In this document: positions 58,401 through 64,000 of the stretch, in pieces | Numbering within the stretch: the stretch's first letter is position 1 | Layout: every line of letters starts with the position of its first letter | DNA from: Parapristionchus giblindavisi | Lineage: Eukaryota; Nematoda; Chromadorea; Rhabditida; Diplogasteridae | DNA: 64,000 nt | Direction: 5' to 3' | Assembly: GCA_943737045.1 (NCBI GenBank) | Contig: CALSFV010000205.1 | Coordinates: forward strand, 1,814,001 to 1,878,000 | Notes under the pieces: model-generated | Seen by the model: the letters and a program-made list of their open reading frames with translations, nothing else | What the model was told of the DNA's origin: nothing | The model's database searches: none | Position numbers and translations under genes: made by a program

Positions 58401-61104
58401 CGAATTGATGTTTTTCAAAGAGAAAACATCGTTTAAATATTTTTTCGAATTTTTCGATTTTTTCGAAATAAAAATTCGAAATTTTTTCGTTTTTCGAATT
58501 CTTTTCGAAATTCTTTTTTCGCGCATCCCTGGCAAGTACATTTTATACGCACAATAACAGTTGCTTTCATTCAGATATCGACGAATGCGAATTAGATCCG
58601 GGTCGATGCTGTGACGCTGGAGCTAATTGCACCGGAAATGACTGCATCATGGTTTGGCTTCTTTATGATCCCCTTTTGTTTTCAAACATATCGCATTCAA
58701 CCATGTTAATTACCCAAGTTTGAGGTATTAAATTTCAACTGAAGAGGGTGAATTTAGCATTGATAAAATAACATCTGTCCATCTTTATCTTGTCCACTAT
58801 ATTCATTGGCTTCACGAAGAAAATAATAAATTATAAAGCGAGCGTAATCTCCCTCAATGGTCTCTCGTTGTTAGAGAACAGGGAAATAGTGTGGGCAATG
58901 TAGAGACCATTGACTATGAGAGAGGTAGCACTCCCTTTAATGCCAACCTTGACAAGAATTAACTATGTTATATGCAGTTCATACAATGATGTCTGTTGCA
59001 GTGCATGAACACGCCCGGATCATTCTCGTGCAAATCCAAGACCGTTACTTGTGAGGAGAGCAGCATAGACAAGCAAGCCTGCGTGTGCAAAGGTCATTTT
59101 TGGTCATGATCGGCCCATTCAAAAATATACCTATTGCGCGTATCGAGAGAGTGCTGGCGCGTGTTGTCTCGGTATTTGCATACTGTTTGTCGTTTTCTTA
59201 TGCAAGTACATCATTTTAGTATGCAAACGAGTGTTTCAAAGAGGAGATACAAATTAATTGTGCTATTGACCGTATAAAATACACTTGTTTATTTGGTACG
59301 AGAGTAGCCAACCACTGCCACAATGAATATCTATGTTTAGAGAGAGAGCACCGGTAAGAGAGTAGGTAGATCAGAGAGAGCGAGGAAGGAAAGGAGGAAA
59401 GAGTGGGGAATTAATCGATAGTTCTTCCTCTGTTTAGCAGCAGTTGCAATGCAAATATGCAAGTACATTTTATACGGACAATATCCTACTCTATTTTCCA
59501 CTTCTTAATTCAGAATTGCCTTGTCCTCGTACGACAGCTTGGTACTTTGGTTGCGGTGGTCAGACTAATGTGACCGGACTTGGAGAGGATAGGAGAGTCT
59601 GTTCAAGAATCGTCGATGGTTCGAAATACAAGGAATTCCCGAGTGAAAAGGTATTGTCGTTGTAAACGCGCCGGATATTTTAACCTTGCATACTTTCACA
59701 GTGCAGTCGAAAACTTAAACATGCGATAAGCTTGTACGGCATGACTCGCGTTAAGCTATCGATCTTTCAGAAGAACATATACACACGGAGTTAAAAGTGT
59801 ATCCCACAACACATAAGACGTGCGATGTTTTATATTTAACTCTTTTTGGGGAGTTAAAATAGCTCAAAAAGTGTGTTAAATATAACACTTCACAGGTCTT
59901 ATGTGCTGTGTGTTACTCCTCTTTTCTATGTGCATACCTACACATACAGAAGAAACTTGTTGCAGGCTATGTTCGAGTTCGCTTCAAGCAAGAGATGTGA
60001 CTGTTGTTTCCTTGACCAACAACCAGAAGACTTCACCATGAATACAGTCTTCAACTACTATGGTCCTTGCTTGGGTGAGTTGGCGAATAAAACAATATTA
60101 TTGTAATTTTCATTGTAATTGTAACTATCATCTTTACTACCTTAGTCGTCGTGGCATCGTATTTATGCGTACTCCACTTCATATCGTGATATATCAACTA
60201 TTAGACTTTCCTCTTGCACCGCATAAAGTATATATTATTCTTTGCAGCAAAGGAGAGGATTTCGGAAGCGGTTTGCCCCGAAGGCTCTACAGCAGGCACT
60301 GACGACACGCTGTCGGTTGTGTGCTCTATTCGAGCTCCTCCAGGCAGCTCACCGACGTAAGGGCATTCACATAGAGAGAAAATTGTAACCTACAGCACAT
60401 AAGACCTGCGAAGTGTTATATTTAACACTTTTTGGGTGTTAAAATAGCCTAAAAAGTGTTAAATATAACACTTCACAGGTCTTATGTACTGTGGGTTACA
60501 CCTGTTTTCTATGTGTGTTGTGAAACTATTCTGCATTCTAGAGACTAGATACAATACAATACAGTACAATATTTATCCTTTCAGCATAAAATGCAGAGGG
60601 GGCAAAAACATGGGGAATCTTCTTATCCACAAGATCTATCCTTTCGTTTCTAAGAGAATTCATCTCCATTCAAGATAACGTCCGCATATGAAAATTGATT
60701 ATGACAGTCAAATAACCCACGAAAAGTTTGTTGTTCGTCCAATAGGCCTGTTTGACAAGATGGACTAGATATGGCTTTCAATCTCTAATCTTTTAATGCT
60801 ATTTCGACTGATGACGCAGGATTTAGTTTTATTAAAACGAGAGTGAACTCTCTCAATGGCCTCTTCATTGCGCGCACTATTTCTCTGTTCTCTAACAACG
60901 AGAGAGCGTAGAGGAGCTGACAAAGCTGTCAGCCCCATGACAAATGACAATGACAATGGCAATGACAATGACAAATGTTCTTTCAGAATTCGTGTAGACC
61001 AGTCGATTACTGAAACATCAACAATCAGTGACCCCGATATGTGCTCAGTCATCGAGGGGAAAAAGATGATTGGTATGAAAGACGGTGAAATCGGATACTT
61101 CTGA
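31448..61104 (+). CDS. Giant multi-EGF (fibrillin-like) extracellular protein gene
   Basis: About 90 exons in consistent phase, about 8.8 kb coding and roughly 2,900 residues without the first exon. The core is dozens of EGF modules, many calcium-binding (D-I-D/N-E-C at the start, C-x-N-T-x-G-S-Y-x-C-x-C in the middle, the Asx-hydroxylation pattern). Calcium-binding modules are often single exons bounded by phase-1 introns that split the codon before ATATC; other modules are split over two exons. Such proteins are extracellular-matrix or apical adhesion components. I found no ZP, vWA, LDL-A, SEA or membrane segment, so I do not assign it to fbn-1, mua-3 or mup-4. The frame ends at TGA 61102-61104, but a good donor (GGTATGAA, about 61071) could extend the gene beyond the window. 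A signal-peptide exon upstream is missing. A break into two genes is possible but no internal stop or start was seen. Confidence 0.85.
32136..32249. repeat. MITE, family B, copy 1
   Basis: CTCTCAATGGTCTCTATATT and the complementary GAGACCATTGAGAGAG form the arms. The ends read TTCAAGG and CCTTTCAA, a diverged TTAA. It begins about 12 bases after the donor of EGF exon 3. Confidence 0.75.
32904..33025. repeat. TTAA-flanked MITE, family A, copy 3
   Basis: TTAA at both ends. Arms are CCGAGCTAATTTGAAAC-like and TATTAGCTTGGG, with CTCTGGCAGC and GCCAATGCGGAG inside. It ends about 25 bases before EGF exon 5. Confidence 0.8.
33482..33612. repeat. Inverted-repeat element, family C, copy 1
   Basis: Starts CACTGAAAAAAAAGCAATTC and ends with the complement-like TTAGCTAGGGATG. 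The interior has GGAATTATT motifs. Confidence 0.6.
34615..34720. repeat. MITE, family A, copy 4
   Basis: The left end is TTAAAGATACACCCC. The right end is diverged. The arms CGCTCTGGCCACACTCTCG and CGAGAGATTGTTGACAGA are recognisable. Confidence 0.65.
35130..35225. repeat. Dispersed repeat, family G, short copy
   Basis: GCGTATAAAATGTACTTGCA, AAGAAAATGACA and GGAAGTCGCTCAAAGGCTAG match 51405-51480 and, inverted, 57880-58112. Confidence 0.65.
35725..35845. repeat. TTAA-flanked MITE, family B, copy 2
   Basis: TTAA at both ends, with arms TTGTCAATGGTCTCTTCAAC and GAAGAGACCATTGAGG. It fills 121 of the 162 bases of the intron between EGF exons 14 and 15. Confidence 0.85.
36874..37072. repeat. Inverted-repeat element, family E, copy 1
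   Basis: The ends read ACACAGAGAGCAAACTTGCC and GGGCAAATTTAATCTCCGTG. The interior repeats GGGCAAAT and ATTTGCCC. Relatives lie at 57308-57522 and 56538-56703. Confidence 0.7.
37232..37480. repeat. Inverted-repeat element, family D, copy 1, with internal tandem repeat
   Basis: The ends are CACATAGAAATAAGTGTTAT and a complementary CTCTCTGTGTG. The interior holds about five tandem units of GAAACGTGTGATAGAAGTA (37291-37390) and AGTGTTACATTTAACACTT. Confidence 0.7.
38116..38304. repeat. Inverted-repeat element, family C, copy 2
   Basis: Begins CACTCAAAAAAATTGC and ends GCTAGGGAATTGTTTTTCTC, with internal AGGGAAT and ATTCCCT runs. Confidence 0.7.
39166..39286. repeat. TTAA-flanked MITE, family B, copy 3
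   Basis: TTAA at both ends. CTCTCAATGGTCTCTTCATT and GTTGAAGAGACCGTTGA form the arms. It ends 14 bases before EGF exon 27. Confidence 0.85.
39428..39570. repeat. Inverted-repeat element, family J, copy 1
   Basis: GCCTACGCCGTAACCTCC and GGAGGTTACGGCGTAGAC face each other. The related copy at 51095-51190 has GGGGGTTACGGCGTAGACAC. Confidence 0.75.
40377..40472. repeat. Inverted-repeat element, family D, copy 2
   Basis: Starts ACAGAGAAAAAAGTGTTATC and contains TATTTAACACTT. Short copy between EGF exons 31 and 32. Confidence 0.55.
41086..41336. repeat. Inverted-repeat element, family C, copy 3
   Basis: Ends CACTCACCAAAAATACCCTA and GAGAATTTTCTGTGAGTG. The interior is alternating AAGGGAAT and ATTCCCTT. 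Confidence 0.8.
41685..41815. repeat. Inverted-repeat element, family I
   Basis: TATCCATGAACGTTGG and AACATTCATGGATA arms, with GCAAACGTGATGTTACAACC and TGTGACGTCATGTTTGC inside. Confidence 0.75.
42460..42650. repeat. Dispersed repeat, family H, copy 3
   Basis: TTTTATATAGTGGGTCGAT, TCAAGTGGCTGAAAATGAGC and TAGTGGGTCAATCCTCGC are in the same order as 13420-13580. Confidence 0.75.
42656..42741. repeat. MITE, family A, copy 5 (shortened)
   Basis: Starts TTAAACTCCAAGCTAATTTG and ends TTAGCTTGGGGGTG. Internal sequence is partly deleted. It follows family H directly. Confidence 0.6.
43072..43191. repeat. TTAA-flanked MITE, family A, copy 6
   Basis: TTAA at both ends. CCGCTCTGGCCATACTCTC is recognisable and the right end is CGTGCCTTTAA. 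Confidence 0.75.
43400..43556. repeat. Inverted-repeat element, family D, copy 3
   Basis: CACACAGGAAAAGGAAGTGT and CTTTTTCTGTGTG ends, with GACACTTCACAGGTCTTGTG inside. Confidence 0.65.
44142..44240. repeat. Inverted-repeat element, family D, copy 4
   Basis: Centre TTTAACACTTTGAGCTCAAA and AACACTTCTCAGGTCTTATA. Ends diverged. Confidence 0.55.
44551..44675. repeat. TTAA-flanked MITE, family B, copy 4
   Basis: TTAAAGGGAGTGTTACCTCT and GGTTACGCTCCCTTTAA. This is the best-preserved copy, with long complementary arms. Confidence 0.9.
44880..45082. repeat. Inverted-repeat element, family C, copy 4
   Basis: CACTACTCACAACAAAATTC at the left and GGGAATTTTCTGTGAGTG at the right, with CCTAGCTAAGGACC and its complement as inner arms. 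Confidence 0.8.
45382..45494. repeat. TTAA-flanked MITE, family A, copy 7
   Basis: TTAA at both ends. The arms carry CTCTGGCCACACTCTCTCG and CGAGAGAGTATTGCCAATGC. It ends 18 bases before EGF exon 49. Confidence 0.85.
45761..45879. repeat. MITE, family B, copy 5
   Basis: TTAAAGTGAGGATGACTACT at the left, CTCAATGGTATCTTCATTGC inside, right end diverged. Confidence 0.7.
45907..46110. repeat. Dispersed repeat, family K, copy 1
   Basis: GACCGTATAAAATACACTTG, TCTATGTTTAGAGAGAGAG and TTTAGCAGCAGTAGTAAGGC occur again at 59268-59475. Confidence 0.75.
46271..46419. repeat. Inverted-repeat element, family C, copy 5
   Basis: CACTCAAAAACAAATCC at the left and GGGATTTTTTTGTGAGTG at the right. Confidence 0.7.
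46850..46978. repeat. Dispersed repeat, inverted copy of 23085-23200
   Basis: Shares TAATGGGTAGAGTCGAGGGG and TCACTGTATATAGTCGCTTC with 23085-23200, in the opposite orientation. Confidence 0.75.
47570..47615. repeat. Short perfect hairpin
   Basis: AGAACCATAGGGGAGG is followed by CCTCCCCTATGGTTCT within about 46 bases, in an EGF-gene intron. Confidence 0.75.
48487..48606. repeat. TTAA-flanked MITE, family A, copy 8, touching a splice acceptor
   Basis: TTAA at 48487-48490 and 48603-48606, with arms CTCTGGCCACACTCTATC and GAGTATTGTCAGAGCG. The acceptor AG of EGF exon 59 is at 48607-48608, directly after the element. Confidence 0.85.
49903..50064. repeat. Inverted-repeat element, family C, copy 6
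   Basis: AACTCACAAAAAATTCCCTA and GGGAATTTTCTGTGAGTG ends, with AGGGAATTGTTTTTAGGGA inside. Confidence 0.8.
50816..50936. repeat. TTAA-flanked MITE, family B, copy 6
   Basis: TTAA at both ends, TGAGCGTTACCTCACTCAAT and TGAGTGAGGTTACGCTC arms. Confidence 0.88.
51095..51190. repeat. Inverted-repeat element, family J, copy 2
   Basis: ACAGTTACATTTGCC and GGCGAATGTAACG arms around CGCCGCGTCTCTGGCGCG. Confidence 0.7.
51403..51670. repeat. Dispersed repeat, family G, long copy
   Basis: Shares ATTGTCTCGCCGCTGCCTCT, CGGCTGACCTTCGCCGCGCG and GCTAAACAAGAAATAGTCTC-type segments with 57880-58112 (inverted there). Confidence 0.8.
52607..52718. repeat. Partial inverted-repeat element, family C-like
   Basis: AATCCCTTACAAAATAGGGA and GGAATTATTCCTTTACATG resemble family C. 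The ends are unclear. Confidence 0.4.
52723..53317. repeat. 595-bp element with about 70-bp terminal inverted repeats
   Basis: ACCGTCAAAACGAAAAAAAG at the left is matched by CTTTTTTTCGTTTTGACGGT at the right. The arms continue through TTGTGACAATTTGTGAC. It lies in the intron that splits an EGF module between exons 75 and 76. Confidence 0.88.
53766..53918. repeat. Inverted-repeat element, family D, copy 5
   Basis: ACACAGAGAAATAAGTGTTC and CACTTATTTCTCTGTGCG ends, with AAAAAGTGTTAAATATAACA inside. Confidence 0.8.
53935..54193. repeat. Inverted-repeat element with TTGGCTATTCGGGAGCG ends
   Basis: GGCTATTCGGGAGCGATTGC and GCAATCGCTCCCGAATAGCC face each other about 250 bases apart, with a second inner pair (CTATTTTTGTGATCGGTCG and its relative). 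Confidence 0.85.
54245..54320. repeat. Dispersed repeat shared with 31915-31985
   Basis: Both contain AATTTATCTACGCCCGAGGC or a close variant, then CAACAGCAATTGAA or CTACAGTAATTAAG. Confidence 0.55.
54687..54760 (-). tRNA. tRNA-Ile (AAT)
   Basis: The minus strand reads GCCGCCA paired with TGGCGGC, D arm TAGCTCAGTCGGTTAGAGC, anticodon arm TGGGT-CTAATAA-GCCCA with AAT at 34-36, T arm GCAGGTTCGACCCCTGC, discriminator A. All stems pair. The gene lies in an EGF-gene intron, antisense to it. Confidence 0.94.
55067..55550. repeat. 484-bp element with tRNA-like core and GAGACAAT repeats
   Basis: CACTCACGGCGAA at the left and TTTCGCCGTGAGTG at the right. Inside, TGAGACAAT and ATTGTCTCA repeats surround 55260-55345. 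The minus strand there reads AAGTAGCGCAGTGGGTAAAG and later TTTCGATACCCACTC, like tRNA A and B boxes. Confidence 0.75.
55988..56218. repeat. Inverted-repeat element, family F, copy 2
   Basis: GGTGTTAAAATCTTGGAAAA at the left, TTTTCCAACATTTTAACACC at the right. Homologous to 20295-20512 in VMP1. Confidence 0.85.
56538..56703. repeat. Near-perfect palindrome, family E-like
   Basis: CACTGAGAGCAAACTTACCT at the left and AGGTAAGTTTGCTCTCAGTG at the right, complementary over more than 60 bases. Confidence 0.9.
57131..57302. repeat. Inverted-repeat element, family C, copy 7
   Basis: CCACAGAAAAAAGCCCTTGT at the left, TTTCTTCTCTGTGCG at the right, with internal AAGGGAATTATTC and its complement. Confidence 0.7.
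57308..57522. repeat. Inverted-repeat element, family E, copy 2
   Basis: Right end GGGCAAGTTTGCTCTCTGTG matches the left end of 36874. GATTAAATTTGCCCGAGAAA lies at the left. It starts right after family C copy 7. Confidence 0.75.
57880..58560. repeat. Dispersed repeat, family G, split by a nested insertion
   Basis: The family G sequence runs inverted from 57880 to 58112, then stops at CTTATGCAA and resumes at about 58533 with CAAGTACATTTTATACGCAC. The intervening block is rich in TTTTTCGAAA. Confidence 0.75.
58113..58533. mobile_element. Nested element with CCAGGGATG termini
   Basis: Left end ACCAGGGATGTGCATTTTTC, right end TTCGCGCATCCCTGG, so terminal inverted repeats of at least 9 bases. 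The interior is AT-rich with many TTTTTCGA motifs. The flanking CAA appears on both sides. Confidence 0.65.
58832..58940. repeat. MITE, family B, copy 7
   Basis: CCCTCAATGGTCTCTCGTTG and AGAGACCATTGACTATG arms; right end CACTCCCTTTAA. Confidence 0.75.
59268..59475. repeat. Dispersed repeat, family K, copy 2
   Basis: Same order of motifs as 45907-46110, including GACCGTATAAAATACACTTG and AATCGATAGTTCTTCCTC. Confidence 0.75.
59781..59934. repeat. Inverted-repeat element, family D, copy 6
   Basis: CACACGGAGTTAAAAGTGTA and the complementary region TTACTCCTCTTTTCTATGTG, around AAAAAGTGTGTTAAATATAA. Confidence 0.75.
60367..60516. repeat. Inverted-repeat element, family D, copy 7
   Basis: CACATAGAGAGAAAATTGTA, CAGCACATAAGACCTGCGAA and CTTCACAGGTCTTATGTACT. 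Good complementarity throughout. Confidence 0.85.
60649..60771. repeat. Dispersed repeat, second copy of 6525-6645
   Basis: GAATTCATCTCCATTCAAGA, CAAATAACCCACGAAAA and GCCTGTTTGACAAGATGGA. Confidence 0.65.
60832..60940. repeat. MITE, family B, copy 8 (right end diverged)
   Basis: TTAAAACGAGAGTGAACTCT, CTCAATGGCCTCTTCATTGC and TTCTCTAACAACGAGAGAGC. It lies in the intron before the last EGF exon. Confidence 0.7.
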
Positions 61105-61538
61105 TAAGTAAATGCATATTTCACTACCTGTGATAAATGTTGTATTACTGTTGTTAACTCGTACCATAATCGAATTCATTAAACATGATCCAAACTGAAA
61201 GAGATTATTATATTTATATTGATCTCACGCATGAACTATACTAATAATTAGCATAATAAGAACTCTCAACACAGGCTATAAAATTAAAAGTATGAAAAGA
61301 ACGAAAATGGGGAAATAAGGGGGTGTCTCTCGCAAGCTCATTGTCCCTCTCAAATCATCGGATCGAGACATGAATCCACATATATAATATATATATATAT
61401 ATTAGGTAATTCTGTCTCTCTCTTAATTCTGGTTATGAGAAGTTGTTCTCGCCAGGGCGTTAATTGATTGTAATCAGTAGCGTGAGTTGAGACTAAGGGG
61501 CTTGTCCCATAACAAAGAATTGGAAGGCAATGATCGGT
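61105..61538. other. EGF-gene 3' flank
   Basis: AT-rich, with a TATATATATATAT run near 61385. No clear AATAAA polyadenylation signal. No other gene was seen. Confidence 0.5.
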
Positions 61539-61604
61539 GCACAGGTAGCTTAATGGTAGAGCAATGCCCCGGATAGGTCGTGGGTTCGACTCCCTCCTTG
61601 TGCC
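61539..61604 (+). pseudogene. tRNA-like sequence, probably a pseudogene
   Basis: GCACAGG pairs with CTTGTGC. The D-arm TAGCTTAATGGTAGAGC and the T-arm GTGGGTTCGACTCCCTC are clear. The anticodon arm is too short (no proper five-base stem or variable loop) and base 33 is not T. Total about 66 nt. Confidence 0.45.
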
Positions 61605-61634
61605 AATCATTTGCCAACCTGTATCAAATATATA

Positions 61635-62867
61635 TTAGGTTGTCGGGAAAGTCTTGACACATATGTTTGCCTTTCCACTGTGTGTCGCAGTTGCACTTTG
61701 GGTTTCTCTCGTTACTAGTGTATACCAAGCAGTGACGGGCCTTTGCTGTAAACAACTCCCCATTCCATTCACATCAGTTAGGCTCTAGTTGTGCAACAAT
61801 GTATGACATTAGTGCTTTCCACGACCGTCATGTTCCACTTTACCTCTTCCTATCCGACACCACAACGAAGAATTCGGATACCCTCCTGAAGATTTTTTAT
61901 GACAGACATGCCCACACTACAACACCATCAAGACTTGGTTCCTGCGCTTCAAAGGAAACGACATTTCCTTCCTTAAACGGCAGACCCCGTGAGTTGGATT
62001 TTGACACGTCGAAGAAACTTGTGGAATCGGACCGATTTCAAAGTGTCTGTAAATTGGTCATCACACTTGGAGTCCATCATAGCACAGTCGAGGAATACCG
62101 GAAATCCATTGGAATGTGAAAATTTTTCGGTCGATTCATACCCTATGATCACACCAAAACCAACCTTGATCGTCGAATCGATGATTCCATTATCCACCCC
62201 ACTCTCCACTTTGGGGATCGATGGCTGGTCCGGCTCATAACGGGGGATGAAAAGTGGGTCTAATACGATAACAACCACAGGTGAGCCGAGACGGTTGAAG
62301 AACGAGAGACACCACAGGATGCCGCCAAATCCAACCTGCACACCCAAAAACCCATGCTGTCAGTGTGGTGGGGAATGGATGGTGTGATCAGCTGGCAGCT
62401 GCTCCCCGAGGGCATGACAATTACCAAGTCCACGTGCGTCACACAACTACGGAATATGATGAAGGCAGTCGATCTTTCAAGTCAGAAGAACAAAAAAATA
62501 TATTATCACCACTATTATCACGTGTTTTCAATAAAGTCAGGCAGGAACTGGCCGTATATGGATGGATGGTTCTCCATCACCCCCCGTATTCTCCTGACTT
62601 GGTCCCGTCGGATTACTAGCTTTTCGCAAGCCTGACCCGTGCCCTTCGAGATAGGACCTTCAAGTCCCGTGGAAGTGTCGGGTCTCAACTCAAGCAATAC
62701 TTTACTTCGCGCCCAGCTGGGTTCTACAAAGAGGGAAACCACATATTGGCTGAACGTTAGCACTACATTTGTTGATCATGTTGGAGCATATTACCCATAA
62801 CGTACTTCTGTTTGCTTCGAGAAATAACCGATCGAAAAAAGTTGTCAAGACTTTCCCGACAACCTAA
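61635..62867 (+). mobile_element. mariner transposon, inactive
   Basis: Flanked by TA on both sides. The ends are TTAGGTTGTCGGGAAAGTCT and its exact complement (AGACTTTCCCGACAACCTAA). The total is 1,233 bp, close to the usual 1.28 kb. The transposase frame starts at ATG 61799 and shows the mariner signatures GDEKWV and YSPDLVPSDY. It is interrupted by TGA at 62117, TAA at about 62260 and TGA near 62281, and shifted after about 62500. The region that should hold the second catalytic aspartate (DNARPH-type motif) is missing, so no functional enzyme can be made. Confidence 0.92.
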
Positions 62868-62992
62868 TATATATAATTGTATGATAATATGTGTAGATGA
62901 AAATTGACCGTTGACGCCTTATCCACTACACTGCATATAATATAACATAACATAATTTATCAAGGAGTCGCATAGCTGCACTGATAGCCAGT

Positions 62993-63755
62993 GGGGTCCG
63001 GCATAGTGAAAAAATCAAATTTGGTAATCGGGGTTCTCAAGGGTGCTGATGACGATGGTCATGTTCACTTTGCACCTAGAGACAACGTTGCGGTCAGACG
63101 CCGTCGCTTTCAAATCGCGTTTATCGCGTTGAAAAATCGTTTCTCTTCGCCCGATGGTGCTATAATTACCAAACCACGGTTCAGAATATTATGGCGATCA
63201 CGCCTGTCCAATTCATTTTTCATAAAAAAATTCATATTTTTATGAAAAACGTAATGCAACCTACACAGATCGGACCGGGATGGCTATCACATAGAAAAAA
63301 ATTTGCAAATTCAAGAAATTCATTTTGCCGTTGACGATTAGGCAAGTGGCGAGAGAATGTGGTGGTGTGAGAGAGCAGAGAAGGTAGAGAGGGAGTCACG
63401 CCCCCCCCTTCCTTTCCATGCGGCTCGCCTCACCCTTTTCTATGTGATACTGAAGCCACCCTGGACCGATCTGTGTAGGTTGCATTACGTTTTTCATTTA
63501 AAAAATATGAATTTTTTTATGAAAAATGAATTGGACAGGCGCGATCGCCATAAAATTCTGAACCGTGGTGCATAGTTTGGTAATTTTAGCACCATCGGGT
63601 GAAGAGAAACGATTTTTCAACGCGATAAACGCGATTTGAAAGCGACGGTATCTGACCTCAACCTCAACGGTGTCTAGGTGCAAATTGAACATGACCATCG
63701 TCATCAGCACCCTTGAGAACCCCGATTACCAAATTTGATTTTTTCACTGTGCCGG
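62993..63755. repeat. 763-bp fold-back element
   Basis: The left arm (about 62995-63280) and right arm (about 63460-63750) are inverted copies of about 285 bp. For example, AAATTTGGTAATCGGGGTTC pairs with GAACCCCGATTACCAAATTT. The spacer holds GTGAGAGAGCAGAGAAGG and a C-rich run. Confidence 0.9.
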
Positions 63756-64000
63756 CACTTAGTCGATTCTCTCGCAAGCGCACTCATATGATAGTTAAAT
63801 ACTAATTTCATATTTAATTTTTCCTTCCATACGAACCCCTATCCATCTCCTTCTCCCATTGAGATCTATCGCGCGATTTCTTCGTTCCTAAACAACCCCT
63901 GGAACGGTCTGAAACCACTGAATCTATTATATTTTCATGAAATTTGTAATATCGCTAATATTGTAGATTAATATAATTAAGAATATATGAGGCCATGTGT
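63756..64000. other. Terminal stretch, nothing recognised
   Basis: AT-rich with no exon-like frame or repeat relationship noticed. Confidence 0.5.

Larger units (their letters stand above)
53635..61104 (+). other. EGF gene, exons 78-90 (C-terminal block)
   Basis: Exons 53635-53729, 54825-54926, 55641-55730, 55835-55966, 56751-56832, 57001-57117, 57538-57690, 58575-58651, 59002-59092, 59514-59650, 59966-60074, 60248-60356 and 60987-61104. EGF-like segments are interspersed with regions I cannot match: [16 protein letters not shown], the 57538-57690 exon ([19 protein letters not shown]), and the final four exons, which carry cysteines in a non-EGF pattern ([27 protein letters not shown]). The predicted C-terminus is [17 protein letters not shown] with no transmembrane or GPI-type tail. 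Confidence 0.7.

Noticed and set aside
31448..61104. Naming the EGF gene fbn-1, mua-3 or mup-4
   Set aside because: The module style fits, but the diagnostic ZP, vWA, SEA or transmembrane parts were not seen.
63498..63710. Frames repeated at 62991-63245 and 63498-63710
   Set aside because: They are the two arms of one fold-back element, not duplicated genes.

Overview
The window is eukaryotic nuclear DNA, almost certainly from a free-living rhabditid nematode. Exons are short (about 45-150 bases), introns have GT-AG boundaries with TTTCAG-like acceptors, tRNAs are dispersed, and small inverted-repeat transposons and mariner DNA are abundant. The intron-rich gene style would fit a diplogastrid such as Pristionchus, but that is inference. 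Exon coordinates were read by eye from splice signals and reading-frame continuity and may be off by one or two bases.

Layout. 1-2955 (+): a leucine-rich-repeat gene whose N-terminal half carries in-frame stops, so probably a pseudogene. 3000-7000: noncoding and repeat-rich, with an 88-bp satellite built on a perfect palindrome, and a 1.16-kb fold-back element with a tRNA-like core. 7048-8104 (-): a crotonase-like gene or fragment. 9461-20735 (+): a complete 16-exon VMP1 (epg-3) gene, 438 codons. 21584-21654 (-): tRNA-Asp. About 23816-30149 (+): a glutamate decarboxylase gene (unc-25-like), 18 exons seen, missing only its first exon or exons. 31448-61104 (+): one very large multi-EGF gene of about 90 exons (about 8.8 kb coding, roughly 2,900 residues), fibrillin-like in module style, with a tRNA-Ile on the opposite strand in one intron. 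61635-62867: a dead mariner element. 62993-63755: another fold-back repeat.

No operon-like or pathway link joins the genes. VMP1 is an ER lipid scramblase needed for autophagy, GAD makes GABA, and the EGF protein looks extracellular. The most unusual feature is the density of small inverted-repeat elements in the EGF gene. At least eight copies of each of two TTAA-flanked families, plus three or more families sharing a CAC-GAG type terminus, sit in its introns, some within a few bases of splice sites. Nested insertions, tRNA-derived fold-backs and an intronic TGATCTT repeat are the other observations of interest. I found no evidence of a CRISPR, operon or defence-type system.
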